Below, piece after piece: positions 8,815 to 17,219 of a stretch of 55,517 nucleotides of DNA. The notes under the pieces are model-generated. The model was not told the DNA's origin, made no database searches, and saw nothing but the letters and a program-made list of their open reading frames with translations. Each line of letters begins with the position of its first letter. Position 1 is the first letter of the stretch. The position numbers and the translations under genes are program-made. The DNA comes from Candidatus Poribacteria bacterium (GTDB taxonomy: Bacteria > Poribacteria > WGA-4E > WGA-3G), in contig PYIY01000098.1 in assembly GCA_003635195.1 (NCBI GenBank), positions 1 to 55,517 on the forward strand, given 5' to 3'.

Positions 8815-8873
8815 AATTTAAGGTGTATTTTAGAGGCTTCCTTCTAATCCACAGAATTCTACTTTGTAGTAGT

Positions 8874-8940
8874 AAGTTTTGGAAACCAGTAGGCTGTGCC
8901 ACTTCTTTACAACAAGTTTTGGAAATCAGCAAACTGTACC
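8874..8940. repeat. Two imperfect 27-bp direct repeats in a 5' leader
   Basis: AAGTTTTGGAAACCAG at the start of 8874-8900 recurs as AAGTTTTGGAAATCAG at the start of 8914-8940, and both units go on to a CTGT-x-CC end. They differ at five positions over 27 bases and repeat with a 40-bp period. They lie between the promoter at 8785 and the lipoprotein start. A regulatory or RNA role is possible but not shown. Confidence 0.55.
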
Positions 8941-8992
8941 AAAACCGCGGTATGGAATGAGACTTTTTTCTGATGATAAGGAGACTGAATTA

Positions 8993-9919
8993 ATGAAAAA
9001 ACCCAGAAATATAGCCGTTCTGGCTATCCTCACGATTGTCTGCGCGTGGATGGTAGGCTGCGGCGGCTGTAATCCAGAGCCGGTACCGAGCGGGATGAGC
9101 CCCACACAAGGGCCCGAGAGTGGCGGGACAACTGTCCAGATTACTGGCGAAAAATTTGATATGAAAAACGGTGTAACCGTGACGTTCGGCGGGAAAAACG
9201 CTACAAGCGTGACAGTCCCAAGTGAAACCCAAATTACGGCAGTGACACCCGGCGGCATGGCAGGAGAATCCGTCTCCGTTGTCATTACCAACAAAGGGAA
9301 ACCCGAAGTACAGGTCACCCTTTCACAGCAATTTACATACACCGACGCAACACCCCCAACCGTGACGATGAACGAACCCGCTGACGGCACAGTCATCTCT
9401 GAATACGAAGATTCCCTAAATGTGATGAACAGCGTGTCGGTCTCATTTAGTGAGGCAGTCAATAGCGATAGCGTCTCAATTAGTGTAGCAATTGCGAAAA
9501 CGGAAGATTCGATGAGCGAACCAATGGACGCAACGTTATCGGGTACAGTGACCGGAAGCGGCGATGCTGTAACGTTTACATCCGACATGCCGATGCGTGC
9601 GGGGCGTATGTATACTGTTACGGTCTCCGGTGCCGCTGATATGGCAGGAAATACGCTCGCAAGTCCACATAGCTTCAGCTTCAGTGTAACCAGTCCGGAG
9701 AGACTTTACAAATACCGTGTCCAAGAAGAAGACATTCAGGAATCAAACGGTGAAAATGCCCTCAAGCGTATCGCTTCTCGCCCAGAGATTTTTGATAACC
9801 CAGAGATGTGGAAACGGTTAGTTGCAGCAAATCAAGACGACTACATCTTCGACAGGACGAAACTGAGCGTGGGACAGATGTTATTGATACCACGCGGACG
9901 TGCCTGGGGCGATAAGTAG
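8993..9919 (+). CDS. Lipoprotein with TIG, Big_5-like and LysM-like domains
   Basis: This is a 308-residue lipoprotein. The ATG at 8993 is supported by an SD (AAGGAGA, about 8 nt upstream) and a signal sequence ending in a lipobox (MVGC). Residues about 30-110 form an IPT/TIG fold (MSPTQGPESGGTTVQITG). About 115-225 form a bacterial Ig-like domain (PTVTMNEPADGTVIS, later YTVTVSGAADMAGN). The C-terminus, from RLYKYRVQEED to LSVGQMLLIPRG, looks like a divergent LysM module, which would bind peptidoglycan. A strong promoter precedes it and a hairpin terminator follows, so it is monocistronic. A surface or periplasmic structural role is inferred; the partner is unknown. Confidence 0.75.
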   Translation: MKKPRNIAVLAILTIVCAWMVGCGGCNPEPVPSGMSPTQGPESGGTTVQITGEKFDMKNGVTVTFGGKNATSVTVPSETQITAVTPGGMAGESVSVVITNKGKPEVQVTLSQQFTYTDATPPTVTMNEPADGTVISEYEDSLNVMNSVSVSFSEAVNSDSVSISVAIAKTEDSMSEPMDATLSGTVTGSGDAVTFTSDMPMRAGRMYTVTVSGAADMAGNTLASPHSFSFSVTSPERLYKYRVQEEDIQESNGENALKRIASRPEIFDNPEMWKRLVAANQDDYIFDRTKLSVGQMLLIPRGRAWGDK

Positions 9920-9943
9920 CCAAATTCGCAATAATATAGACAG

Positions 9944-9974
9944 AAAAGCCGTGTACGCGTGACACGGCTTTTTT
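9944..9974 (+). terminator. Rho-independent terminator after the lipoprotein gene
   Basis: AAAAGCCGTGT (9944-9954) pairs with ACACGGCTTTT (9962-9972) around a 7-base loop and runs into six T residues. It sits 24 bp past the stop at 9919, before the GH13 gene. The A-rich left side could also support weak reverse termination. Confidence 0.85.
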
Positions 9975-10023
9975 ATTGCTCTAAATGTGTAAGGCATTTT
10001 ACAAGTGGAATCGCAGAGGATTT

Positions 10024-11784
10024 ATGTTTGGCACGCAAAGAGATTTTGACAAGCGGATCGTCGAATACCGAAACAGTTTCGTCGGCATCAAACACCAGCA
10101 CCGATTGAAAACATCGTCTCAAAGCCAATTGCGACCACAATCGAACCAACCGATCACGCTCCACGTGACAACATCGGGTGGTATCGCTTACGATTCGGTT
10201 CGTTGCTGGATGAATGTAAACGGTGAAGAGATTACATTTGAATTCGCGCCAGCGGAAGCCGTATGGAATACACTTGAATGGCGATATATTCGTCATTGGC
10301 ACGGACAGATTCCAGCACAATCAAACGGCGCGACATTACGCTACCGCATCGGCGGACGTGTCGTAGGGACAGATAGATGGATCTTTGCGGATAATCAGGC
10401 GCGCGTGTTGTCGGAAGCAACCGAATTCGCCATTTCAGTCGATGATCACGATGTACCAACGTGGGCACGTGATGCTGTTATCTACCATATTTTCTTAGAT
10501 CGTTTCTATCCGGGCGACGGTGTCTCGTGGAAAAAACCGACAAATCTCTCTGGATTTTTCGGGGGAACACTCCACGGTGTAATTCAGAAACTTGAATACA
10601 TTCAATCGCTCGGATGCAACGCCATCTGGCTCTCACCACTCTTCGCAAGCCCATCGCATCACGGCTACGACGCAACAGACTACTACACCGTTGAGCCTCG
10701 GTTCGGCACGAACGCGGATCTCAAAGAACTGATTGGAAAAGCACATCGGCACGGCATACGAATTATCTTGGATTTTGTTGCAAATCATTGGTCAAACCAG
10801 CATCCGACATTTCAGGCAGCACAACGTGATGAAAACAGCGAGTATAGGGCGTGGTACACATGGCAGCGATGGCCCGATGAATACACCAGTTTTTTCGGCG
10901 TAAAGCGGATGCCACAGCTAAACCTAAAGCACAAACCTGCAAGCGACTATCTTTTAGCGTGTGCGCAGTATTGGTTAGAAAACGGGGTTGACGGTTATCG
11001 GCTCGATTATGCACCAGGACCGCCACACACATTCTGGGCAGACTTTCGTCAAGCGTGCAAAGCAGTGAATCCTGAGGTCTTTCTTTTTGGAGAGGTGGTC
11101 CGGCACTCGGAAGGGATAGCGTCTTACATTCCGCATTTTGATGGCTGCCTCGATTTTCTGCTTGCGGAGGCACTCCGACGAACCTTCGTACTCGAAACTT
11201 CAACACTACTGGAGTTCGAGGCATTTTTAGCAGCGCACGAGGCATACTTCCCAAAGGACTTCTCGCTCCCCGCGTTTTTGGACAACCACGACATGACGCG
11301 TATCCTCTACTTGGCAGGTGAAGATAAAGCAAAGGTACGATTAGCAGCACTCGTCTTGTTCACGCTCTCCGCACCACCTGTGATTTACAACGGTACTGAA
11401 GTAGGCGTTTCACAACGAAACCCGCTCGGACGCTTTGAGGAAGCACGTTTGCCGATGCTATGGGAAGATGAGCAGGATGAAGATTTGTTGACTTATTTCC
11501 AACGTTTGGGAGCATTAAGAAAGCAGTTTTCAGCAATTACTTCAGGTAGGCGGGAGGTTCTCCATCTAAATGTTCAAAACGGAACTTATGCGTATCTGCG
11601 CACTTTAGAAACCAGTTCTGTCTTGATTGTCTTAAATGCGGGTCGATGCGCTCAAACCATTGATATTCCAATTTTGAGGTTCCAAACGCCTGTGAAAGAC
11701 CTGCTCAATGGAAATCAAGTGACAGTATCAGAAAATTCCGTAAAGGTTTTGCTTCCAGCACAAAGTGGCGCATTTATTGTGTAA
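10024..11784 (+). CDS. GH13 alpha-glucan-acting glycoside hydrolase
   Basis: The protein is 586 residues if the ATG at 10024 (after AGAGGA) is used; an ATG at 9985 would add 13 residues but has no SD and abuts the terminator. Residues 1-150 form a beta-sandwich CBM34/48-like domain. The (beta/alpha)8 barrel shows the family regions DFVANH, GVDGYRLDY (nucleophile Asp about 328), FGEVV (acid Glu about 357) and FLDNHD (Asp about 423). A short C-terminal beta domain ends the protein. The layout resembles neopullulanase/cyclomaltodextrinase, which hydrolyse maltodextrins. No signal peptide is visible, so it is probably cytoplasmic. Substrate specificity is inferred. Confidence 0.85.
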   Translation: MFGTQRDFDKRIVEYRNSFVGIKHQHRLKTSSQSQLRPQSNQPITLHVTTSGGIAYDSVRCWMNVNGEEITFEFAPAEAVWNTLEWRYIRHWHGQIPAQSNGATLRYRIGGRVVGTDRWIFADNQARVLSEATEFAISVDDHDVPTWARDAVIYHIFLDRFYPGDGVSWKKPTNLSGFFGGTLHGVIQKLEYIQSLGCNAIWLSPLFASPSHHGYDATDYYTVEPRFGTNADLKELIGKAHRHGIRIILDFVANHWSNQHPTFQAAQRDENSEYRAWYTWQRWPDEYTSFFGVKRMPQLNLKHKPASDYLLACAQYWLENGVDGYRLDYAPGPPHTFWADFRQACKAVNPEVFLFGEVVRHSEGIASYIPHFDGCLDFLLAEALRRTFVLETSTLLEFEAFLAAHEAYFPKDFSLPAFLDNHDMTRILYLAGEDKAKVRLAALVLFTLSAPPVIYNGTEVGVSQRNPLGRFEEARLPMLWEDEQDEDLLTYFQRLGALRKQFSAITSGRREVLHLNVQNGTYAYLRTLETSSVLIVLNAGRCAQTIDIPILRFQTPVKDLLNGNQVTVSENSVKVLLPAQSGAFIV

Positions 11785-11796
11785 GATTAAGATATA

Positions 11797-11988
11797 TAGG
11801 ACTTACGCATTCCATCTTAAAGTCCCCCTACCCCCTAATAACGGGGGATAAAGGGGGTGTTTTTGCTGGGGGTCTTTGATAGGGTGTTTCTGCGGATTTC
11901 CTATAGGGGATTTAGGGGGTTTAAAGGGCGAAAATTACCGCTTTTTGCGTCTAAATACCTGATATTCGCTCAATTTGCGTAAGTCCTG
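11797..11988. mobile_element. MITE-like element, copy 2 (192 bp) with 5-bp target duplication
   Basis: The ends are 12-bp perfect inverted repeats, AGGACTTACGCA at 11798-11809 and TGCGTAAGTCCT at 11976-11987. Flanking ATATA at 11792-11796 and 11989-11993 is the target duplication. The outer parts match copy 1 at 213-368, while the middle is different and longer, rich in G and C runs (CCCCCTA, TAGGGGG). No coding capacity is present. It sits in the gap after the GH13 gene, where it does no visible harm. Confidence 0.75.
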
Positions 11989-11993
11989 ATATA

Positions 11994-12047
11994 GAAAAAA
12001 GAAGAAGGGGATCGGCAACTATAGAATGTTGTTACCGGTCCCCTTCT
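11994..12047 (-). terminator. Terminator for the P460-like gene
   Basis: Read on the minus strand, a long stem (12031-12047 with 12003-12019, including AGAAGGGGA against TCCCCTTCT and a second block after a GU pair and one mismatch) is followed by TTCTTTTTT. It lies just past the stop codon at 12070 of the minus-strand gene. Confidence 0.8.
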
Positions 12048-12069
12048 TTATAGGTGTTGTAAGATAAAA

Positions 12070-13041
12070 CTACTGGGCACCGTTACCATTACCAGCACCG
12101 TTACCGGCACCATTACCATTGCCGTTGCCATTACCAGCACCGTTACCGGCACCATTACCATTGCCGTTGCCATTACCAGCACCGTTACCGGCACCATTAC
12201 CATTGCCGTTGCCATTACCAGCACCGTTACCGGCACCATTAGCACCGTTCGTGCCATCACCCGTGCCACCATTCATAGTGCCATCACCGGTACCATCGCC
12301 CGTGCCACCATTCATAGTGCCATCACCCGTGCCGTCGCCCGTGCCATCACCCGTGCCACCATTCATAGTGCTATCACCGGTACCATCGCCCGTGCCGTCG
12401 CCCGTGCCATCGCCCGTGCCATCACCCGTGCCATCACCCGTGCCGTCGCCGGTGCCGTCACCAGTCGAATCAGCTTTCAGTGACACAAAGACGCTGTCGC
12501 GGTCAGCTCCCGCTTTCATGTGGCAGTCGTGACACTGTGCAGCCACTTCCATAGGGACAGTTTGCGGCATCATTAACTCTTCGGTTTCTGAAGTACGTTG
12601 GGCCGCGCCATATATCCAACCGTTATACGCTGCATACATTGCGTCGTCGGTTTTCATCATCGTTACGGCTTGCATGACAAATGTCTCAGTAGGATCCATG
12701 ACTTTCTTGAGAATCATCGTCCCTGCGGGGTACGGTACTGTCCCTGCCATATTCGCCATGGCACCGGCTTCGTTGAAATAGACAGTGCGACTGCCCATGC
12801 CGTGCGCTGCACCGGTTCCGCCAGGGTTCATAGCTGCATCAGCTTCTGCTACCGTCATGGTCGGTGCGTCAAGCATAACACTGGACGTGTACATCGTCAT
12901 GTCCATCATATCCATGGTCATGTCCATGGACTTGTCATCGCCGGGTGTCATATCACCGGGGTCTACCATGGCGCGTTCACAAGCTACGAAAGCAACGCAA
13001 CCAACTAAAATGATAACCAAGGTTATCTGAAATCTAAGCAT
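12070..13041 (-). CDS. Cytochrome P460-like haem lipoprotein with repetitive tail
   Basis: This 323-residue protein has a lipobox (FVAC, Cys 21), so it is membrane-anchored. The start at 13041 has a GGAAGGA SD; an upstream in-frame ATG at 13113 lacks one. A Met- and Asp-rich segment follows (about residues 36-50). The central part, with [26 protein letters not shown] and the single haem site CHDCH (about residues 170-174), matches cytochrome P460/c-prime-beta-like proteins. The last 130 residues are simple repeats, first TGDG-type, then NGAG/NGNG-type, ending GAQ. The DNA there is a tandem repeat. Function is probably electron transfer or oxidation of small nitrogen compounds, by family only. 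Confidence 0.7.
   Translation of the reverse strand: MLRFQITLVIILVGCVAFVACERAMVDPGDMTPGDDKSMDMTMDMMDMTMYTSSVMLDAPTMTVAEADAAMNPGGTGAAHGMGSRTVYFNEAGAMANMAGTVPYPAGTMILKKVMDPTETFVMQAVTMMKTDDAMYAAYNGWIYGAAQRTSETEELMMPQTVPMEVAAQCHDCHMKAGADRDSVFVSLKADSTGDGTGDGTGDGTGDGTGDGTGDGTGDGTGDSTMNGGTGDGTGDGTGDGTMNGGTGDGTGDGTMNGGTGDGTNGANGAGNGAGNGNGNGNGAGNGAGNGNGNGNGAGNGAGNGNGNGNGAGNGAGNGNGAQ
12079..12470. repeat. Tandem repeats coding the P460 tail
   Basis: About 12079-12242 holds nearly four copies of a 42-bp unit (plus strand beginning CCGTTACCGGCA). About 12257-12470 holds 6- and 12-bp units of the CCATCACCCGTG kind with interspersed ACCATTCATAGT blocks. All stay in frame with the minus-strand gene, coding NG- and DG-rich peptides. 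They are translated repeats, not a CRISPR array, since there are no unique spacers. Confidence 0.85.
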
Positions 13042-13207
13042 TATAATGCTCCTTCCTCTGTATTTGAAATAACAATTGATGAAGAGTAGCGAGTTTAATG
13101 CGACAAAACTCATTCATTGCAGAATTTAACTCTTCTGGTTTATGTATACACAACCTGCTTAAAGCGTATCATATTTCGTTTTAATTCTCAACAAAAAAAT
13201 CCACATT

Positions 13208-13236
13208 AAAAAATCGGGTCTGTAGGACACTCCTAC
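13208..13236 (-). terminator. Possible terminator after the TPR gene
   Basis: On the minus strand, GTAGGA (13236-13231) pairs with TCCTAC (13227-13222) around a 3-base loop, and a run of six T follows at 13213-13208. The 8-base gap between stem and T-run makes this a weak candidate. Confidence 0.4.
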
Positions 13237-14906
13237 TTATCGGTTTTTTTTCGGATTTGTGAGCGAATTTTTAGAATATACGGATGTTTAGGGGCTTGCG
13301 TAAAAGCGGCTTCAATTTCACGGTGTGCATCGGGCAAGCGCTTGAGGCGATAATAGACAAATGCAAGTGTGGCACGGTGTACCGGTCGGCTATCCCTTTT
13401 AACGACAGTTTCAGCAAGTGTCCGTGCTTCAGCAAGTTTCCTGTTTTCCATCGCGAGTAGCGATGCTAATGCTTCTTTCGGAAACGGCACATCCGGTGCG
13501 AGTTGGATCGCATGACGGAAATCGGTTTCCGCAAGGTCAGACGCACGCTGTTTTTGGTAAACCTTTCCACGCCATAAGTAACCGGGTGCCCATGTCGGTT
13601 CGTGTGCTATTCCCATCGTGAGTGCTTGCTCGGCAGCCGCTAAGTCGCCTGATCCCTCATGTAGGTTCGCGAGTTGCACGTAAGTGTCCATAAAATCTGG
13701 ATTGTGTTTGATGAGCGTGAGATAGTGCGCTGCGGCATTTGTCACGTTTCCGAGTTTGGCTTCTATCATACCGAGATGTAAAAGTGCCTGATGGGAGGTC
13801 GGTTCTACGGTTAGAACACGCCGATAGGTCTGCTTCGCGACCGCCAATTCGCCGAGTTGCATCTGGACATACGCATAATCTTTAAGTGCTGATATAAACG
13901 TCCCATCCGTTTCAAGTGCCTTTTGCAGCGGTGCTAACGCACGCTGTAGCTGCGCTCTTTCAATGAACCAATGTGCTTGACGGAGATAACGTTCAGCAAG
14001 CGTTCGGCGGTAACGCGCTTCGGAAGTTTCGGCTGCTTCACTGTTTCCCATATTCCGAAGGACCTCCGCGAGTGATTTGTGAAATGTTGGCTCGTATGGC
14101 GCGTGCTGAACGGCACGCTCGTAAAAATGGCGGGCAACATTGAGATGTCCGCGGCTTACGCCTACCTCACCGCGCCCGAACGCCGCACTCGCAAGTGTCT
14201 CGTCTTGGGTGAGTGCCTCCCTAAAAACGGCATCCGCTTCGTCAATACGATTGAGTTCGAGAAGGACATGCCCAAGATTGTTGTATGCAGCAGTTGTGTC
14301 TGGCTGCAGTTGCACAGCGACAATATAGTATCTGCGCGCCTGCTCTAAGTTCCCACGCTCAGTTTCAATCTGCCCTAAAGCGACATACCACGTCACCGGT
14401 GCGTCTTCGCCAGCACCTTTGACGGCTTTTTGGAACCACATATCGGCTTCATCCAGCTGCTTGTTGCGATGATACGCGGCAGCGAGTTTGGCTTGGACGA
14501 TGAATTGCAGGCGCGCGATTGTGATATCGGCGTGCTGCTCCGTTGAGAGGTGTCGCAAGGCGCGTTGAAAAGCGGTAATCGCTGTCGGATAGTCTTTCAG
14601 TTTCGCGGCGGCATCTCCTTCACCAATATGGACAATCGGCAAATCTGGTGCCTCCTCAGCAAGGACACGATATAAACGGAGTGCTTCGTGCCACTGTTCG
14701 GCTTGAAATGCCTGTTGTGCGTCTTTCAACTGCTTCTGAAACGTTTTAGGATAGTCTGTTATGTCCCGTCGCAATGTATCTCCAGACCCCCATGTAGCAA
14801 ACATAAACAGAAGCATTCCGATGACACAATGCGCCCATTTCACCTGAGGCACTGTCCCATGTGATCGTCTATTTTCGCGCTGCATCAAGTCCTGATAATC
14901 CCGCAT
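13233..14906 (-). CDS. TPR-repeat protein, membrane-anchored or exported
   Basis: This 557-residue protein has a short N-terminal hydrophobic stretch (CVIGMLLFMFATWGS, about residues 27-41) that would act as anchor or signal. The rest is about a dozen TPR units with the usual A-x-x-x-Y-x-x-A and N-P-D/E patterns (for example AYNNLGHVLLELNRIDEADAVF). TPR arrays bind other proteins. It is the third gene of a minus-strand operon, four bases after the stop of the SurA-like gene, so it may help the chaperone in envelope assembly. No enzymatic motif is seen. The ATG at 14906 has a weak GAGG SD about 12 nt upstream; a later start near residue 8 is possible. Confidence 0.8.
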   Translation of the reverse strand: MRDYQDLMQRENRRSHGTVPQVKWAHCVIGMLLFMFATWGSGDTLRRDITDYPKTFQKQLKDAQQAFQAEQWHEALRLYRVLAEEAPDLPIVHIGEGDAAAKLKDYPTAITAFQRALRHLSTEQHADITIARLQFIVQAKLAAAYHRNKQLDEADMWFQKAVKGAGEDAPVTWYVALGQIETERGNLEQARRYYIVAVQLQPDTTAAYNNLGHVLLELNRIDEADAVFREALTQDETLASAAFGRGEVGVSRGHLNVARHFYERAVQHAPYEPTFHKSLAEVLRNMGNSEAAETSEARYRRTLAERYLRQAHWFIERAQLQRALAPLQKALETDGTFISALKDYAYVQMQLGELAVAKQTYRRVLTVEPTSHQALLHLGMIEAKLGNVTNAAAHYLTLIKHNPDFMDTYVQLANLHEGSGDLAAAEQALTMGIAHEPTWAPGYLWRGKVYQKQRASDLAETDFRHAIQLAPDVPFPKEALASLLAMENRKLAEARTLAETVVKRDSRPVHRATLAFVYYRLKRLPDAHREIEAAFTQAPKHPYILKIRSQIRKKTDK

Positions 14907-14910
14907 CTGC

Positions 14911-15882
14911 TTATTTTACCTCGTTTTCCGTTCGCATCAGTTCATCATCTAAAATATGCCAAGACTTTTCTTCTTTCTGTCGGGTTAACCACGTTCTAAA
15001 TTCTTTTTCTGCTTCCGCTTGTCGAATCCGCTCTGTGATCTCCTCACTGACTTCCGAATACTCCTTTTGGTATGCGGGGTTCTTCCGAATGCGTTGGACA
15101 ATCTGGTATCCTTCGGCAACAACAAGCGGTTGGCTTCTCGCAGAAGTTTTCAATTCAGTTACAACGCTTCCTAATGGTGTGTCTGCCTCAATGGTCGAAA
15201 CCGAAAATTCAAGTGTCAGCTGCGGCTCATAAGTCTTACGCACTGCCTCAAATGTTTTCCCTTGCTGTAAATGCGCGCTGAGTTGTTGTACCAGATCCGC
15301 CGCGTTCCGCTTTTCCGCTTCTGATATATCCTTCGGAACAACTATAAGTAGCGAGTTGAAAGTGACCGTGGCTGGCACAACAAATTCGGCACTATTTGTA
15401 TCGTAGTATGATTTGGCTAACTTTTCGACTTCTGCACTGTTAACGGCGTTGAAAAATTTGCGTCGGAAGAACTCATCGTAAATAAGCTGCTCATAGACCC
15501 ACGCCTCTAAGGATTCGATTTCTAACCGGAATTGCTGTAAAACGCTTTGGAACTCTGCCTCGGAAGCATATCCTGCGCGAATCTCTGCTATTCTATCAGC
15601 TACCCGGACATCGCGCTCAGCAACAACAATGCCGATCCACTCTGATTCCTGTAAGACGAATTTACGGTTGATAATCGTCTCAAGAACAACGCGTTTCTCA
15701 ACAACAGTCGGTGCCTTAACAAGAGGTTTACCCATAACAGCAGCAATACGAAACTCATTTTCGAGTTCGCTGCGCGTGATAGCATCCGTATTGACAACCG
15801 CAATGACTGAATCAATTAGCCTCTGTGCGTCTATGTTACCACTGATACAAAGCAGGAGAAAAAAAGTGATGTAGCGCACCAT
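14911..15882 (-). CDS. SurA-like periplasmic peptidyl-prolyl isomerase/chaperone
   Basis: This 323-residue protein has a signal peptide (FFLLLCISGNIDAQ) followed by the SurA N-terminal start DSVIAVVNTDAITRSELENEF. An alpha-helical chaperone region and a parvulin-like domain follow (about residues 160-270, VTFNSLLIVVPKDISEAEKRNAA). The lengths fit a reduced SurA with one rotamase domain. It would fold outer-membrane proteins in the periplasm. It starts one base after the stop of the mandelate-racemase-like gene and is followed by the TPR gene, so all three are one transcript. Placing a chaperone behind a sugar-acid dehydratase is odd and may reflect operon rearrangement. Confidence 0.75.
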   Translation of the reverse strand: MVRYITFFLLLCISGNIDAQRLIDSVIAVVNTDAITRSELENEFRIAAVMGKPLVKAPTVVEKRVVLETIINRKFVLQESEWIGIVVAERDVRVADRIAEIRAGYASEAEFQSVLQQFRLEIESLEAWVYEQLIYDEFFRRKFFNAVNSAEVEKLAKSYYDTNSAEFVVPATVTFNSLLIVVPKDISEAEKRNAADLVQQLSAHLQQGKTFEAVRKTYEPQLTLEFSVSTIEADTPLGSVVTELKTSARSQPLVVAEGYQIVQRIRKNPAYQKEYSEVSEEITERIRQAEAEKEFRTWLTRQKEEKSWHILDDELMRTENEVK

Positions 15883-15883
15883 A

Positions 15884-17053
15884 TTATTTCGGATTTCTCG
15901 GTGTCAACCATTCTTCTTCAATGTGCAAACCGAGTCCAGGACCGTCGTTTGGAGCGATATAACTATCTGTCGGAAGCGTTTCGCCTTCAAATAACTTTGT
16001 CTCCTCCAACGGCACACCGGGGGGCGTGCCGAGGTAGTACTCTACCCAAGGTGTGTTGGGCATCGCAGCGGAAAGATGGAGTCCAGATTGACGAAGTCCA
16101 CCACCGTGAAAAATAACAGTGAGTCCTGCAGCATCTGCGAGATGACAGATTTTGACGCATTCGGTGATACCGCCTACCCAGAAGGTGTCGGGTTGCAAGA
16201 TGTCTAAACACCGTCTCTCGATAATCTGTTGAAACGGAAAACGGGTATAATGATGTTCGCCACTCGCCAAACTCACCCAATCGACAGCCTCTTTGACCTT
16301 CACTAAACCACCAATATCTTCTGGAATGAGAAATTCCTCTATCCACTTGAGACGATACGGACGGAGCCGGTGTGCCAAGCGGATGGTATAATCGACATCA
16401 AACGCCATGTAGCAATCGAGCATAATTTCGACTTCATCACCGACCGTCTCTCTGGTTTTCGCCACCAGTTTTTCATTCTCTTTCAATCCCCATTCACCAT
16501 CTGCCGGTCCGTATGGACACGCCAATTTCACCGCCTTGAATCCGAGTTCTAACTGCCAATCGGTATCGTTACCGGTTGCGTAAGCGAACATCTTCTCACG
16601 TAAGGGGCCGCCGAGCAGTTCATAGACGGGTTGGTTTTTAATTTTGCCGTTCAGGTCCCACAAAGCGATGTCAATGCCGCTGATCGCACAACTTGTTAAA
16701 CCTTGTGAACCGTAGGGTTTGGACATACGGAACATCATATCCCAAATCTTCTCAACCGCGAAACAGTTTTCGCCGATCAGCATCGGTGCGAAGTGTTCAT
16801 CAATAATCGCCGCAACGGGTGTACCGAACGAGGTTTCGCCGATCCCCCAAGTGCCATCTTCTGCGGTGACTTTGACGTAGACGGTATCCCACTTTGGCAT
16901 CCAACTCGAACGGTGGCGTTTGTATTGCGGGTAGCGCGACATCGGATTTGCGACTTCAGCATGTGCGCTCCACGGTTCCCGGCGCGGTTCCGTGCGTTTG
17001 ATGTCGCGCGGCGGCACATTGATTCGGACTGTCTGTATGTCTTTGATTTTCAT
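15884..17053 (-). CDS. Enolase-superfamily sugar-acid dehydratase (rhamnonate-dehydratase-like)
   Basis: This 389-residue mandelate racemase/muconate lactonising family enzyme has the N-terminal capping domain followed by the barrel. Metal ligands and catalytic residues appear in DCYMAFDVDY, WIEEFLIPED and ASGEHHYTRF, with a downstream GGGLRQSGLHLSAA. Features shared with L-rhamnonate dehydratase (YfaW) include NPMSRYPQYK near the N-terminus, ALWDLNGK, YATGN, GEHH and DILQPDTFWVGG. Family members abstract a proton from a sugar acid to give a 2-keto-3-deoxy acid, matching the FAH-type and YiaK-type enzymes nearby. A GGAG SD is about 8 nt upstream of the ATG at 17053. The exact acid is not certain. 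Confidence 0.8.
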   Translation of the reverse strand: MKIKDIQTVRINVPPRDIKRTEPRREPWSAHAEVANPMSRYPQYKRHRSSWMPKWDTVYVKVTAEDGTWGIGETSFGTPVAAIIDEHFAPMLIGENCFAVEKIWDMMFRMSKPYGSQGLTSCAISGIDIALWDLNGKIKNQPVYELLGGPLREKMFAYATGNDTDWQLELGFKAVKLACPYGPADGEWGLKENEKLVAKTRETVGDEVEIMLDCYMAFDVDYTIRLAHRLRPYRLKWIEEFLIPEDIGGLVKVKEAVDWVSLASGEHHYTRFPFQQIIERRCLDILQPDTFWVGGITECVKICHLADAAGLTVIFHGGGLRQSGLHLSAAMPNTPWVEYYLGTPPGVPLEETKLFEGETLPTDSYIAPNDGPGLGLHIEEEWLTPRNPK

Positions 17054-17080
17054 GCACTCACTCCATTCAAAGTTTCCCGT

Positions 17081-17109
17081 ATGATAGCAGAATCCAGTGT
17101 TTAATTCAA
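17081..17109 (-). promoter_or_regulatory. Promoter for the dehydratase-SurA-TPR operon
   Basis: On the minus strand TTGAAT (17109-17104) and TATCAT (17086-17081) are 17 bp apart, leaving a short leader before the ATG at 17053. Confidence 0.6.
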
Positions 17110-17219
17110 CGGATTTGCCGAGAATGATAGGACTATCAACTTCGATTTTTAACCATTTTGGTTGAACAATCGCGACCAGGAGTGCTTCGCAGTGAGAACC
17201 CTACAGAAGAGTAAAGCGT

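Noticed and set aside
12079..12470. Possible CRISPR array because of regular repeats
   Set aside because: Units are 6-42 bp, contiguous and lie in frame within a protein-coding gene. There are no unique spacers and no cas genes.
12119..12532. A 137-codon Pro/Leu-rich ORF on the plus strand opposite the P460 tail
   Set aside because: It is the antisense reading of the in-frame tandem repeats. The minus-strand frame has a signal peptide, haem motif and terminator, so the plus ORF is a shadow.
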